This document shows, in pieces, positions 27,283 to 36,802 of a DNA stretch of 37,920 bases. How positions within the stretch are numbered: the stretch's first letter is position 1; each line of letters starts with the position of its first letter. The stretch comes from JALYOC01 sp036675345. Lineage in GTDB: Bacteria > Myxococcota > Myxococcia > Myxococcales > Myxococcaceae. The notes under the pieces are model-generated. The model did not search any database, had not been told where the DNA came from, and was given only the letters and a program-made list of their open reading frames with translations. Both the position numbers and the translations under genes were made by a program. Where the stretch lies: NCBI GenBank assembly GCA_036675345.1, contig JAKFFE010000045.1:1-37920 (forward strand), written 5' to 3'.

Positions 27283-28644
27283 ATGCCCCGCATCCTGCTG
27301 GTGGATGACGAGAAGGTCGCCCGAGCCGTCTACGGCGATTGTCTGATCGCCGCCGGTCACCAGGTGACCGCGGTGGGGTCCATTGCCGAGGCCAAGCAGG
27401 CCCTCTCCGAGCAGACCTTCGACGCGGTGGTCACCGATCTGCTCCTCCCCGGTGGGGACGGGATGGAGGTGCTGCAGTTCGCCAAGGAGCGCGCCGCGGG
27501 GCTGGAGGTGATCGTGATCACCGCCCTGGACAAGGTGGCCCCGGCGGTGCGGGCGATCAAGAGCGGCGCCGCCGAGTACCTGGTCAAGCCGGTGGCCCCC
27601 GAGACCTTGCAGCACGCCATCCACCGGGCGCTGACCACCAAGCAGCTGCTGCGCGAGAACGAGAGCCTGCGCGCGCACGTGGCGCTGCTGGAGGCGGGCC
27701 AGCGGATCTCCACCACCCTGGACCGGGAGCGGATGATCGCCAGCGCCACCACCGCGTTCGGACAGCAGGCCCGCGCCTCGGGGATGGTGCTGCTGGCCCG
27801 CGGCAGCGACGCCGAGCCCCGGTTGATCGGCAGCGGCGGAATCGCTCCGGAGATCCAGACCCAGGTGCTGGCCCAGCTGGAGGGGCTGCCCCCCGAGGCC
27901 CCCTGGCCCACCACCCTCCCCGCTCCGCAGGGACACGCCGCGGCCCGGCTGCTGGCGGCCACCGAGGGAGAGGTCACCTTCGGGTGGGTGCTGCTCTTGT
28001 TCGCCCATGCCCCCACCGAGGCGGATCTCTCCGCCGCCGGCTACCTCAGCTCCCATCTGGCGCTGGCCTGGCGGAACCTGGATCGCTTCGCCGAGGTGGA
28101 GGATCTGGCCTACCTGGACGACCTGACCCGGCTGTTCAACATGCGCTACCTGCACCATGTGCTGGAGCAGGACATCGACAGCGCGCGGGCCAGTGGGACG
28201 GCGTTCAGCCTGTTGTTCCTGGACCTGGACTACTTCAAGACCATCAACGACACCCACGGACACCTGGTGGGATCGCGGCTGCTGGTGGAGGTGGGCCGGG
28301 TGCTCAAGGGCTGCGTGCGCGACAACGACGTGGTCTGCCGCTACGGCGGCGACGAGTACGTGGTGCTGCTGCGCAACACCGACTCCGGCGGGGCGCTGAA
28401 GGTCTCCGAACGGATCCGCCGCACCATGGAGAGCCACAAGTTCCTGGCCCGCGAGGGCTACGCGCTCTCGGTCAGCACCTGCATCGGGGTGGCCAGCTTC
28501 CCGGAGCACGCGCAGGACAAGGCGGCGCTGCTGGACCTGGCGGATCGCGCCATGTACCGGGGAAAGAAGAGCACCCGGAACGTGGTGTACATGGCGGCGC
28601 GGGATCTGGAGGCCACCCCGGCCTCGCGGCACTCCGAGGCCTGA
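27283..28644 (+). CDS. response-regulator diguanylate cyclase (REC-GAF-like-GGDEF)
   Basis: A 453-residue enzyme predicted to make cyclic di-GMP. Residues 1-120 are a receiver (acidic Asp8/Asp9, phospho-acceptor Asp52 in VVTDLLLPG, YLVKPV lysine). Residues 125-270 look like a GAF-type sensor domain. Residues 275-440 are the GGDEF domain with active-site GGDEY (355-359), metal/substrate residues in LFLDLDYFKTINDTHGH, and an intact inhibitory site RDND (346-349) five residues before the signature, so feedback inhibition by product is expected. ATG 27283 gives the canonical receiver start. It faces away from the CheW-like gene with 46 bases between starts; the pair may share a control region. 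Confidence 0.93.
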   Translation: MPRILLVDDEKVARAVYGDCLIAAGHQVTAVGSIAEAKQALSEQTFDAVVTDLLLPGGDGMEVLQFAKERAAGLEVIVITALDKVAPAVRAIKSGAAEYLVKPVAPETLQHAIHRALTTKQLLRENESLRAHVALLEAGQRISTTLDRERMIASATTAFGQQARASGMVLLARGSDAEPRLIGSGGIAPEIQTQVLAQLEGLPPEAPWPTTLPAPQGHAAARLLAATEGEVTFGWVLLLFAHAPTEADLSAAGYLSSHLALAWRNLDRFAEVEDLAYLDDLTRLFNMRYLHHVLEQDIDSARASGTAFSLLFLDLDYFKTINDTHGHLVGSRLLVEVGRVLKGCVRDNDVVCRYGGDEYVVLLRNTDSGGALKVSERIRRTMESHKFLAREGYALSVSTCIGVASFPEHAQDKAALLDLADRAMYRGKKSTRNVVYMAARDLEATPASRHSEA

Positions 28645-28721
28645 GCCTCACCGGGGCCGTCCCAGCTTCGTGCCGCGAACGGGCCCCGTGGCCCCAGGCG
28701 GGACCCACCGGCGAGGCGCGG

Positions 28722-29159
28722 CTACTCCGCGGGCGCTCCGGCGCAGATCCACCGGCGCAGCAGCGCCTTCTTCTCCTCGGAGAGGGCGGGGCCACCGCGG
28801 GGCATCAGCGGTCCGGTGTCCTCACCCGAAGGACCGGTGTAGCCGGCGTCGGTGCCGCCCATCACCTTGAGGTACATCACGCTGCGGCGCAGATCGCCGG
28901 GGGCGATGATCTTCAGTGGCGGATAGCTGGGGGAGCCGGCGTCGATCAGCGCGGCCAGCGCCTCCGGGGAGGACTGATCCGGCGCCTGCGAACCGGGGAA
29001 GTGGCAGTTGCCGCAGATCGGCGACTGCAGCTGGGCGTAGACCTCCAGCAGGGTGGGCGCGGGGGCCTCGCCCTCCACCGGGCAATCCAGCACCAAGGCA
29101 GGGGGCTCCGGCTCGCAGCCCAGCAGTCCCAGCGAGATCAGCAGCAGGACCGGGCGCAT
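28722..29159 (-). CDS. mono-heme c-type lipoprotein
   Basis: A 145-residue exported protein. Lipobox LLGC predicts a lipid anchor at Cys15. A heme-attachment motif CGNCH follows in LQSPICGNCHFPGSQ, and later MPRGGPALSEEKKALLRRWICAGAP resembles the end of small cytochrome c-like domains, where a methionine can be the second heme ligand. Such domains appear in electron-transfer lipoproteins. ATG 29159 is preferred over TTG 29165. It starts two bases after the stop of the encapsulin-cargo ferritin gene, so the two are translationally coupled: a periplasmic electron carrier made with an iron-oxidising protein. Confidence 0.8.
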   Translation of the reverse strand: MRPVLLLISLGLLGCEPEPPALVLDCPVEGEAPAPTLLEVYAQLQSPICGNCHFPGSQAPDQSSPEALAALIDAGSPSYPPLKIIAPGDLRRSVMYLKVMGGTDAGYTGPSGEDTGPLMPRGGPALSEEKKALLRRWICAGAPAE

Positions 29160-29161
29160 CT

Positions 29162-29554
29162 TCAACCGCGGCGCATGTTGCCGACGGTGAGCGTCTTGGC
29201 CAGCGGCAGCTCCGGCTGGCCGGCCTGGGGCGCCTCGCCCGCGGCCTCCACTGCCTCGTGGGAGGCGCCGGAGACGATCAGCCGGAACTTGGTGCTGGCC
29301 TCGGCGGCGTGCTTGGCCTGCTCGGGGTCCAGCCGGCGGATCAGCTCCCAGAAGAGGGCGGCGTGCTCCTTCTCCTCGTCCATCACGTGCCGCAAGATCG
29401 CCTTGGCCTCCTCGTTGTCGGTCGCGTCCAGGTGCGCCGCGTAGAGGTTGATGGCGTCCAGCTCCGCTTCAATGTTCAAGCGGATCGACCGCGCCAGCTC
29501 GGTGTCGGTGAGCTTGCGGGGCACGAGCGAGTGGAAGGGATTGGTCTGGGGCAT
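29162..29554 (-). CDS. encapsulin-cargo ferritin-like protein (EncC/EncFtn type)
   Basis: A 130-residue two-helix ferritin-like protein. The ferroxidase residues of encapsulated ferritins are in place: Glu31 in IEAELDAINLY and Glu61-x-x-His64 in DEEKEHA, nearly the same numbering as the Rhodospirillum protein (Glu32, Glu62, His65). The C-terminus TLTVGNMRRG is very close to the encapsulin targeting peptide LTVGSLRR of Myxococcus cargo proteins, joined by a flexible Ala/Pro/Gly-rich segment. It should oxidise Fe(II) inside an encapsulin shell for iron storage under oxidative or starvation stress. No shell gene is in the window; in M. xanthus, cargo genes also lie away from encA. ATG 29554 gives a standard start. 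Confidence 0.88.
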   Translation of the reverse strand: MPQTNPFHSLVPRKLTDTELARSIRLNIEAELDAINLYAAHLDATDNEEAKAILRHVMDEEKEHAALFWELIRRLDPEQAKHAAEASTKFRLIVSGASHEAVEAAGEAPQAGQPELPLAKTLTVGNMRRG

Positions 29555-29653
29555 GTGGGCGGCTCTGCTCCAGAGCATCGGGGCCGGCGGACCGGGGCGT
29601 CAACAGGCGAATACGTTGTTGTCCTCCGCTGCATCCGCCATGCTCCGCGGCCA

Positions 29654-31165
29654 ATGCCCCTGGAGACTCCCCTCGAAGCGCTGCGCCGGGCGCTGTCCGC
29701 CGGAGACCTGGCGGCGGCCCGCACCGCCGAGCAGGCGCTTCGCAAGGCCGGCTCCACCCAGCTGGCGGCGGAGGTGTTGCACGAGCTTCGCCAGCCGCTT
29801 TTGGGGATCAAGGCCTACGGCCAGATGATGGCCGACGAGGGCAGCGCCAAGGGCCCCATCCACCAACTGCTGGCCCAGGTGGAGCGGATGGAGCAGATCA
29901 TCTCCGACTTCACCCGGCTGGCCTCGGAGAAGCCGCCCCCCAAGGAGAAGACCCGGCTGGGGACGGCGGTGGAGAAGGCCGCCTCGCTGTTCCGGCTCAA
30001 CCCGGAGTCGGCGCTGATCAGCCTGGAGGTGGACGCCGCGCCGGAGCTGGAGCTGGTGGCCAACCCGCGCCTTCTGGAACAGCTGACCTTGAATCTGATG
30101 AACAACGCCCGGGACGCGATGGGCGGGCGCGGCAAGCTGAAGGTGATCGCCACCCGGGGGGAGAAGAATGCCCCGGTGCTGATGGTGGCGGACTGGGGCC
30201 CGGGGATCCCGCCCGAGCTGCGGGAGCGGATCTTCGAGCCCTACCTGACCACCAAGAGCAAGGGCAGCGGCCTGGGCCTGGCGGTGTGCAAGCGGATCGC
30301 CCAGGAGCACGACGCTTCGATCGCGCTGGTGCACCCCGAACAGGTCCACGACGTCCCGCCCCCGGCCACGGTGTTCAAGGTCACCTTCACCGGCGCCCAG
30401 GCTCCCGCCGTCCAGCGGCGGAGGCTGCTGGTGGTGGACGACGAGGAGATCATCCGGATGGTGTTCCGGGATCTGATGGGCAAGGAGTGCGAGATCACCG
30501 AGGCGGCCACCGCGGAAGAGGCGCTGGAGCACCTGCGGCATTCGTCCTTCGATCTGGTGGTCACCGACAAGAACCTCCCCGGGCTCTCCGGCCTGGAGCT
30601 GGCGCAGGAGGCGCGGCGGATGAACCCCGCCTCCAAGGTGATCCTGATGACCGGCTACCCCTCGGTGGTCACCGCGCAGCAGGCCACCGAGCTGGGGGTG
30701 ATGGACTACCTGCTCAAGCCCTTCGACGAGATCCGGGAGGTGCGGGAGAAGCTGCGCCACGCCCTGGCCGCCTCCGCCCACCAGGACTTCCAGCCCCAGA
30801 ACCGGAGGGTGGACGTCTACGAGGACAACCCCACCACCTCCCACCAGGTCTCCGAGGCGCTGGCCCTGCTGGGCTACGAGGCCAACATCCTCACCGAACC
30901 CCGCTCGGGAGGAGACACCCCGCCCGCGGGGGTGGTGGTCTCCTGGGACTTCGGACCGGCGCACGGACGCGCGGCGCTGGAGCTGGCCCGCCAGGTCACC
31001 CGCGGCGCGCCCTTCGTGGTGCTGGCCGAACATCTGACGATGGAGTCGGCGATCGATTCCTTGCGCGGCGGGGCGGTGGCCTGTCTGCCCAAGCTGATCT
31101 CCGACACCAAGGCGCTGAGCCGGGAGCTGGCCCGGGCGCTGAAGCTCAAGCCGATCGCCCCATGA
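29654..31165 (+). CDS. hybrid histidine kinase with two receiver-like domains
   Basis: A 503-residue cytoplasmic kinase with no membrane segment and only about 35 residues before the HisKA domain. Phosphorylated His43 lies in VLHELRQPLLGI. The ATPase domain has N box LMNNARDAM (148-156), DWGPGIP (180-186) and GSGLGLAV. Residues 257-372 are a receiver with Asp262/Asp263, phospho-acceptor Asp305 and Lys355. Residues 386-495 are a second receiver-like domain (VDVYEDNPTTSHQVSEALALLGY…VVVSWDFGP…ACLPKLIS) that has lost the normal acceptor region and is probably a non-phosphorylated docking module. ATG 29654 is the first start after the divergent ferritin gene. Its stop overlaps the lipoprotein start (ATGA). 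Confidence 0.88.
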   Translation: MPLETPLEALRRALSAGDLAAARTAEQALRKAGSTQLAAEVLHELRQPLLGIKAYGQMMADEGSAKGPIHQLLAQVERMEQIISDFTRLASEKPPPKEKTRLGTAVEKAASLFRLNPESALISLEVDAAPELELVANPRLLEQLTLNLMNNARDAMGGRGKLKVIATRGEKNAPVLMVADWGPGIPPELRERIFEPYLTTKSKGSGLGLAVCKRIAQEHDASIALVHPEQVHDVPPPATVFKVTFTGAQAPAVQRRRLLVVDDEEIIRMVFRDLMGKECEITEAATAEEALEHLRHSSFDLVVTDKNLPGLSGLELAQEARRMNPASKVILMTGYPSVVTAQQATELGVMDYLLKPFDEIREVREKLRHALAASAHQDFQPQNRRVDVYEDNPTTSHQVSEALALLGYEANILTEPRSGGDTPPAGVVVSWDFGPAHGRAALELARQVTRGAPFVVLAEHLTMESAIDSLRGGAVACLPKLISDTKALSRELARALKLKPIAP

Positions 31166-32241
31166 GCTCCCCTTCGCTCCCGCCGCGCCTGCTGCTGATC
31201 GCCGCCTGCGCGGCGCTGGCGGGCTGTGACTGCGGAGGCGGCTTGAATCCCCAGCGGGATGCCCGCAAGCAGGATGGGGGCACGGTCCCCTCCTGCAGCC
31301 CGCCGCTGGTGGGGGCCGGGGAGACGCTGGCCGTCGGCCTGGATGGCCCGCGCAAGCTGGCCATCGATGGCACCCACCTCTACTTCACCGAGGCCGGCGC
31401 CTCCGGCTCCGGGAGGGTCTCCCGGATCCCGCTGGACTCCGACGGCGGTGCGGCGGTGGAGCTGATGGAGACCGGGTTCAACAGCCCGGACGCGCTGGCG
31501 GTGGACGCGGACCACGTCTACTTCCTGGATGAGGACGGGCTGTGGCGGATCCGGAAGGACAACAAGCAGGAGACCTTCCTCCACGGCCTGGCCAGCAACG
31601 CATTGGTGGGCGAGAGCGCGATCCGGATCCACGACCCCTGGCTGATCATCGCCACCGGGCTGGAGCAGCTGGTGCGGATCGAGAAGGACGGGACGCTGCC
31701 GATCGTGCTCCACGCGGCTCCGGCCGGTGCCACCGTGACCGGCGCGGTGCTGGAGGGGACCGACGTCTTCTTCCTGGTGGCGGGCAGCGGGGCCGCCGAG
31801 TCCGCCGCCGGGCTGTACCGGGTGCCGGTGGACGGCTCGTCCGCCGCCACGCGGGTGGCCCCCTCTCCTACCCGGGGCCGCGATCTAGCGGTGAGCGCCG
31901 AGGCCTTCCTGTGGACCGAGGGAACGGCGGCGCGGGACGGTGCGGTGCGCGCGCTGTCCCGGGTGGATGGCGGGGTGATCACCTTCGCGGACCAGCTGTG
32001 GTCCCCGACGGCCCCGGTGGCGGTGGGAGGGTTCGTCTACTTCCAGGCGCGCACCGATCCCTCGCCCAGCAACCCTGCTTCCGAGCTCTTCCTGCGGATG
32101 GCGGCGGGCTGCGATCCGCTGGGCGCCCCGGTGGTGGGTCCCTCCGGGTTCGGCCCAGGCGATCTGCTGCTGCACCAGGGGGCCTTGTACTTCACCTCCC
32201 TGGGCGTGGCCGGTCAGGGGTCGGTGGGGCGGCTGCGGTAG
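31162..32241 (+). CDS. beta-propeller-like lipoprotein
   Basis: A 359-residue exported protein with lipobox LAGC (Cys22), then CDCGGG and a short polar linker. The rest is a string of similar blade-like segments: GPRKLAIDGTHLYFTEAG, SPDALAVDADHVYFLDEDGLWRI, AVLEGTDVFFLVAG, DLAVSAEAFLWTEG, PVAVGGFVYFQAR, DLLLHQGALYFTSLG. The repeated pattern (L-A-V-D-x-x-x-V-Y-F) is that of beta-propellers. Ligand or partner unknown. ATG 31162 overlaps the hybrid kinase stop by four bases, suggesting linked expression, although one product is cytoplasmic and the other at the envelope. Confidence 0.8.
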   Translation: MSSPSLPPRLLLIAACAALAGCDCGGGLNPQRDARKQDGGTVPSCSPPLVGAGETLAVGLDGPRKLAIDGTHLYFTEAGASGSGRVSRIPLDSDGGAAVELMETGFNSPDALAVDADHVYFLDEDGLWRIRKDNKQETFLHGLASNALVGESAIRIHDPWLIIATGLEQLVRIEKDGTLPIVLHAAPAGATVTGAVLEGTDVFFLVAGSGAAESAAGLYRVPVDGSSAATRVAPSPTRGRDLAVSAEAFLWTEGTAARDGAVRALSRVDGGVITFADQLWSPTAPVAVGGFVYFQARTDPSPSNPASELFLRMAAGCDPLGAPVVGPSGFGPGDLLLHQGALYFTSLGVAGQGSVGRLR

Positions 32242-32304
32242 CGCACTGTCCGAAGCCCACCTCCCGGACTTCTATCCAGACGGCGGGGGTTCCCCGGTCG
32301 AGCT

Positions 32305-33399
32305 ATGACCGACCGGCCCATGAGCAACTCGAAGCCCACCGAACGCCACCAGACCGACCAGAGCCTCCGCAGCGAACGGAACAAGGCGGATCAGGAGTAC
32401 GACGCCAGTCGGGCGGCGATCGAGGAGCAGTCCGATCAGGTGCGCGAGGTGGCGCAGGCGCGTGCGGACGGGGTGCTCAAGAAGGCCCGCGACAAGGCGG
32501 ACGCCAAGCTGGATGGCAGCACCGGCGCGATCCGGACCTTGCGAGAGGAGGAGGATCGGGCGCTGAAGGAGGAGCGTCGGGCAGAGAGTGACCTGCTGGA
32601 GGAGGAGCGCGAAGCCCGGAGCCGGGCCCTGGCCGAGCTGCTGCGGCTGGAGCGGGGGATCACCGATCAGGATCTGCTCCGCGAGCGGAGCGGGGCGGAC
32701 GCGGCGCTGGTCACCCGGGACGGCTTTCTGGGGATGGTCAGCCATGATCTGCGGGCGCTGTTGGGAGCGATCGCGCTCAACGCCCAGATGCTGCAGCGAG
32801 AGGTGGCGGACGACACCGACCTGGGTGCGCGGGTGAACAAGCGGGCCGAGTCCATCCTGCGCTGTTCGGCGGGGATGAAGCGGCTGCTGGGAGACCTGCT
32901 GGACCTGGTGAGCATCGAAGCCGGGCAGCTGGGGGTCCAGCCGGGGCCCGGCGAGCTCGGCACGGTGGTCCGCGACGTGCTGGAGGCCTTCGAGCTGAGC
33001 GCGTCGGCGGCCGGGGTCTCGCTCTCGGCCAGCAAGCCCACCGAAGAGCTGTGGGCGAACTTCGACCACGAGCGGCTGGTCCAGGTCGGCGCCAACCTGG
33101 TGGGCAACGCGCTGAAGTTCACCCCACCGGGCGGCACTGTCCGCCTCAGCGCCGGGGTGGACGGAGACCAGGTGCGGCTCTCCGTCTCCGACACCGGGCC
33201 CGGGATTCCCGCGGATCAGCTGGAGACGATCTTCTCCCCGTTCCAGCAGGTGAACCGGCTGGATCGCCGCGGGCTGGGGCTGGGGCTGCACATCGCCCGC
33301 ACCCTGGTCACCGCCCATGGAGGCAGGATCTGGGCGGAGAGCACGCTGGGTCAGGGCAGCACCTTCCACCTCACCCTCCCCCGCATCCCGCGCCCGTAG
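32305..33399 (+). CDS. cytoplasmic histidine kinase with coiled-coil N-terminus
   Basis: A 364-residue kinase without membrane segments or a known sensor domain. Residues 10-135 are extremely charged (Arg, Glu, Asp, Lys, Ala) with heptad-like spacing, predicting a long coiled coil (ADAKLDGSTGAIRTLREEED, RALKEERRAESDLLEEEREA). His147 lies in GMVSHDLRALLGAI. The ATPase domain has NLVGNALKFTPPGG, DTGPGIP, FSPFQQV and GLGLGLHIA, all intact. No receiver follows; the nearest candidate partner is the single-domain regulator at 35274-35630. ATG 32305 is used; ATG 32320 is an alternative. The gene ends before a strong hairpin shared with groEL. Confidence 0.9.
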   Translation: MTDRPMSNSKPTERHQTDQSLRSERNKADQEYDASRAAIEEQSDQVREVAQARADGVLKKARDKADAKLDGSTGAIRTLREEEDRALKEERRAESDLLEEEREARSRALAELLRLERGITDQDLLRERSGADAALVTRDGFLGMVSHDLRALLGAIALNAQMLQREVADDTDLGARVNKRAESILRCSAGMKRLLGDLLDLVSIEAGQLGVQPGPGELGTVVRDVLEAFELSASAAGVSLSASKPTEELWANFDHERLVQVGANLVGNALKFTPPGGTVRLSAGVDGDQVRLSVSDTGPGIPADQLETIFSPFQQVNRLDRRGLGLGLHIARTLVTAHGGRIWAESTLGQGSTFHLTLPRIPRP

Positions 33400-33420
33400 G
33401 CGTCGTCCCCAGACGGACGA

Positions 33421-33454
33421 AGGCCCCGGCGCGAGTGGATCGCGACCGGGGCCT
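33421..33454. terminator. bidirectional terminator hairpin
   Basis: AGGCCCCGG (33421-33429) pairs with CCGGGGCCT (33446-33454), with an inner CGCGA/TCGCG stem around GTGGA. It lies between the convergent histidine kinase and groEL genes, and short T-containing tails follow both ways (TCCTTCAC; TCGTCCGTC on the other strand). Confidence 0.75.
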
Positions 33455-33479
33455 CCTTCACTTCAGGCTGGGACTGGAC

Positions 33480-35123
<1,644 letters not shown>

Positions 35124-35168
35124 GGGTACGAACCTCCTGAAAATCTAGTGATATTGGGGCTTTGGCCG

Positions 35169-35195
35169 TTAGCACTCGACCAAGTCGAGCGCTAA
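35169..35195 (-). promoter_or_regulatory. CIRCE element (HrcA operator)
   Basis: Inverted repeat TTAGCACTC (35169-35177), nine-base spacer, GAGCGCTAA (35187-35195). It matches the CIRCE consensus TTAGCACTC-N9-GAGTGCTAA with a single mismatch in one arm. It lies 46 bases before groEL and overlaps the predicted -10, the standard place for HrcA repression with release on heat shock. Confidence 0.95.
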
Positions 35196-35221
35196 ACTAA
35201 CGGTCGCTCCCGGCTTGTCAA
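35194..35221 (-). promoter_or_regulatory. groEL housekeeping promoter
   Basis: On the minus strand a perfect -35 TTGACA (35221-35216) is followed after 16 bases by TAGTTT (35199-35194), a moderate -10. The CIRCE element begins within the -10 and covers the likely start site, consistent with a vegetative-sigma promoter controlled by HrcA. Confidence 0.7.
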
Positions 35222-35273
35222 CAGCGCCGGGGCCACAATGACGCCCGGGGCCCGGATTGGGCCGAGGGGTCGC

Positions 35274-35630
35274 CTACTGGGCGAAGCGGACGAGGGTGAG
35301 CAGGCGGTCGAAGTCGATGGGCTTGGAGAGGGTCATCGCCACGCCCTTGCGCAGGCCGCGGTCCACCAGCTCGTCGGTGGCGTGGGCGGTGATCATGATC
35401 ACCGGGACGTTCTGGTAGGCGGGGTCGGCCTTGAGCTGGGTGACGAAGCCGATCCCGTCCAGGTGCGGCATCATGTAGTCGGTGATCACCAGCTGGATCT
35501 GCTCGCGGGCCAGCACGTCCAGCGCCTGGAGCGCGTCCCCGGCGGAGTACACCCGGAACCCCTGCTTCTCCAGATAGCGGGAGAGCATCCGGCACAGGTC
35601 GGGATCGTCGTCGACCACCAGGATGTTCAC
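35274..35630 (-). CDS. single-domain response regulator (CheY-like)
   Basis: A 118-residue receiver with no output domain: acidic residues Asp7-Asp9 in ILVVDDDPDL, phospho-acceptor Asp51 in VITDYMMPHLDG, switch Thr in MITAHAT and Lys in LSKPIDF. Such proteins act by binding partners, such as motors or kinases, or as phosphate sinks. GTG 35630 is preferred because the receiver fold begins there and GAAGGTGA lies just upstream; the frame stays open to an ATG at 35711, which would add 27 unstructured residues and overlap the start codon of the divergent TPR-zincin gene. Confidence 0.88.
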   Translation of the reverse strand: MNILVVDDDPDLCRMLSRYLEKQGFRVYSAGDALQALDVLAREQIQLVITDYMMPHLDGIGFVTQLKADPAYQNVPVIMITAHATDELVDRGLRKGVAMTLSKPIDFDRLLTLVRFAQ

Positions 35631-35709
35631 GCCGTCACCTTCACCAGGGGGCTTGTAACCACGCAGGGCGCGGTTGACAACGCTGGGAGGGACGCTTACC
35701 TCGCGCTCC

Positions 35710-36780
35710 ATGCCGCGGTCCCGCCCCCGCCCCCCTGCGCCGCAGCTGGACGCGATCCTGGATCGGGCGGCGGACGCGTTTGATCAAGAGCAGTTCGCAG
35801 CCGCGCTGGCCCGGGCGGAGGAGGCGCTGGCGCTGGCGCCCCGCTCGGCGGAGGCGCTGCACTTCAAGGCGGCCGCGCTGGTGGAGCTGGATCGCACCGA
35901 AGAGGCCAGGGAGTTCTACGCCCAGGCGCTGAAGGAGTCGCCGGAAACCCCGGAGCTGTTGCTGGGGTTGGCGGAGTTGCTGATCTCCACCGCGGGCGAG
36001 GAGCGGGAGGCGCTGGCGGAGGGAGTGGCCCTGGCCACCCGGGGCCGGAAGCTGTGCAAGAAGCGGGGGCTGGCCGAGCTGCAGTTCGAGTTCGCCCTGC
36101 TGGAGGGCACCGCGCTGAATCAGGTGGGCGAGTGCACCCTGGCCCTGGAGAGGCTGGATGAAGCGCTGTCCCTGATCCCCGCTTCGCTGGACGCGCTGCT
36201 GGAGCGGGGGATCGCCCACTTCGAGCTGTGCCGGTTCGACCTGGCCCGCGCGGATCTGGCCGCGGTGCTGGAGGCGGAGGAGGCAGATCCCTTCGCCCAC
36301 CACTATCTGGGGTTGATCGCCGAACGGGCCGGAGATCACAAGGAGGCCAAGCGGCGCTTTGCCCGCGCCACCGAGCTGTCCGCAGAGGACTTCCCTCCCC
36401 CCACCCGGCTCTCCGAGGCGCAGTTCGATCAGGTGGTGACCGACGCGGTGGAGCGGCTGCCGGCGCACGTGAAGAAGTACCTGGAGAACACCACCCTGGC
36501 AGTGGAGCCGATCCCCGCGGACGAGGATCTGGTCGGGGAGCAGCCGCCGCTCTCCCCCTCCATCCTGGGCGTGTTCCGGGGGACCCCGGTGGGAGAGCGC
36601 AGCTTCGCCAATGCCGCGGACCACCTCACTGCCTCGATCGTGCTCTACCAGCGAAATCTGGAGCGGTTCGCGCGATCGAGAGAGGAGCTGATCGAGCAGA
36701 TCGGGATCACCTTGATGCACGAGGTGGGGCACCTGATCGGGCTGGACGAGGAGGACCTGTGGGAGCGGGGACTGGATTGA
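35710..36780 (+). CDS. TPR protein with zincin-type metallopeptidase domain
   Basis: A 356-residue cytoplasmic protein. Residues 15-225 hold TPR-like helices (FDQEQFAAALARAEEALALAP, RSAEALHFKAAALVELDRTEEAREFYAQALKESP, CTLALERLDEALSLIP, FDLARADLAAVLE). Residues 240-356 match the small zincin family once called DUF1025 (Zincin_1): QFDQVVTDAVERLP…GVFRGTP…ASIVLYQRNLERF…, ending in His337-Glu338-x-x-His341 within HEVGHLIGLDEEDL, a complete zinc-protease motif. Family members are usually stand-alone and about 120 residues, so the TPR front is an addition, perhaps for substrate recognition. The start ATG 35710 overlaps the possible upstream start of the divergent regulator gene. Confidence 0.88.
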   Translation: MPRSRPRPPAPQLDAILDRAADAFDQEQFAAALARAEEALALAPRSAEALHFKAAALVELDRTEEAREFYAQALKESPETPELLLGLAELLISTAGEEREALAEGVALATRGRKLCKKRGLAELQFEFALLEGTALNQVGECTLALERLDEALSLIPASLDALLERGIAHFELCRFDLARADLAAVLEAEEADPFAHHYLGLIAERAGDHKEAKRRFARATELSAEDFPPPTRLSEAQFDQVVTDAVERLPAHVKKYLENTTLAVEPIPADEDLVGEQPPLSPSILGVFRGTPVGERSFANAADHLTASIVLYQRNLERFARSREELIEQIGITLMHEVGHLIGLDEEDLWERGLD

Positions 36781-36802
36781 GCACGCCGGGGAACGCGCGC
36801 TG

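Noticed and set aside
28650..28700. GC-rich inverted pair CGGGGCC/GGCCCCG between the cyclase and heme lipoprotein genes
   Set aside because: Loop of more than 20 bases and no T-tract; too weak to call a terminator in such GC-rich sequence.
35124..35273. groES gene upstream of groEL
   Set aside because: The space is 150 bases with promoter and CIRCE only, and the next gene is a response regulator.
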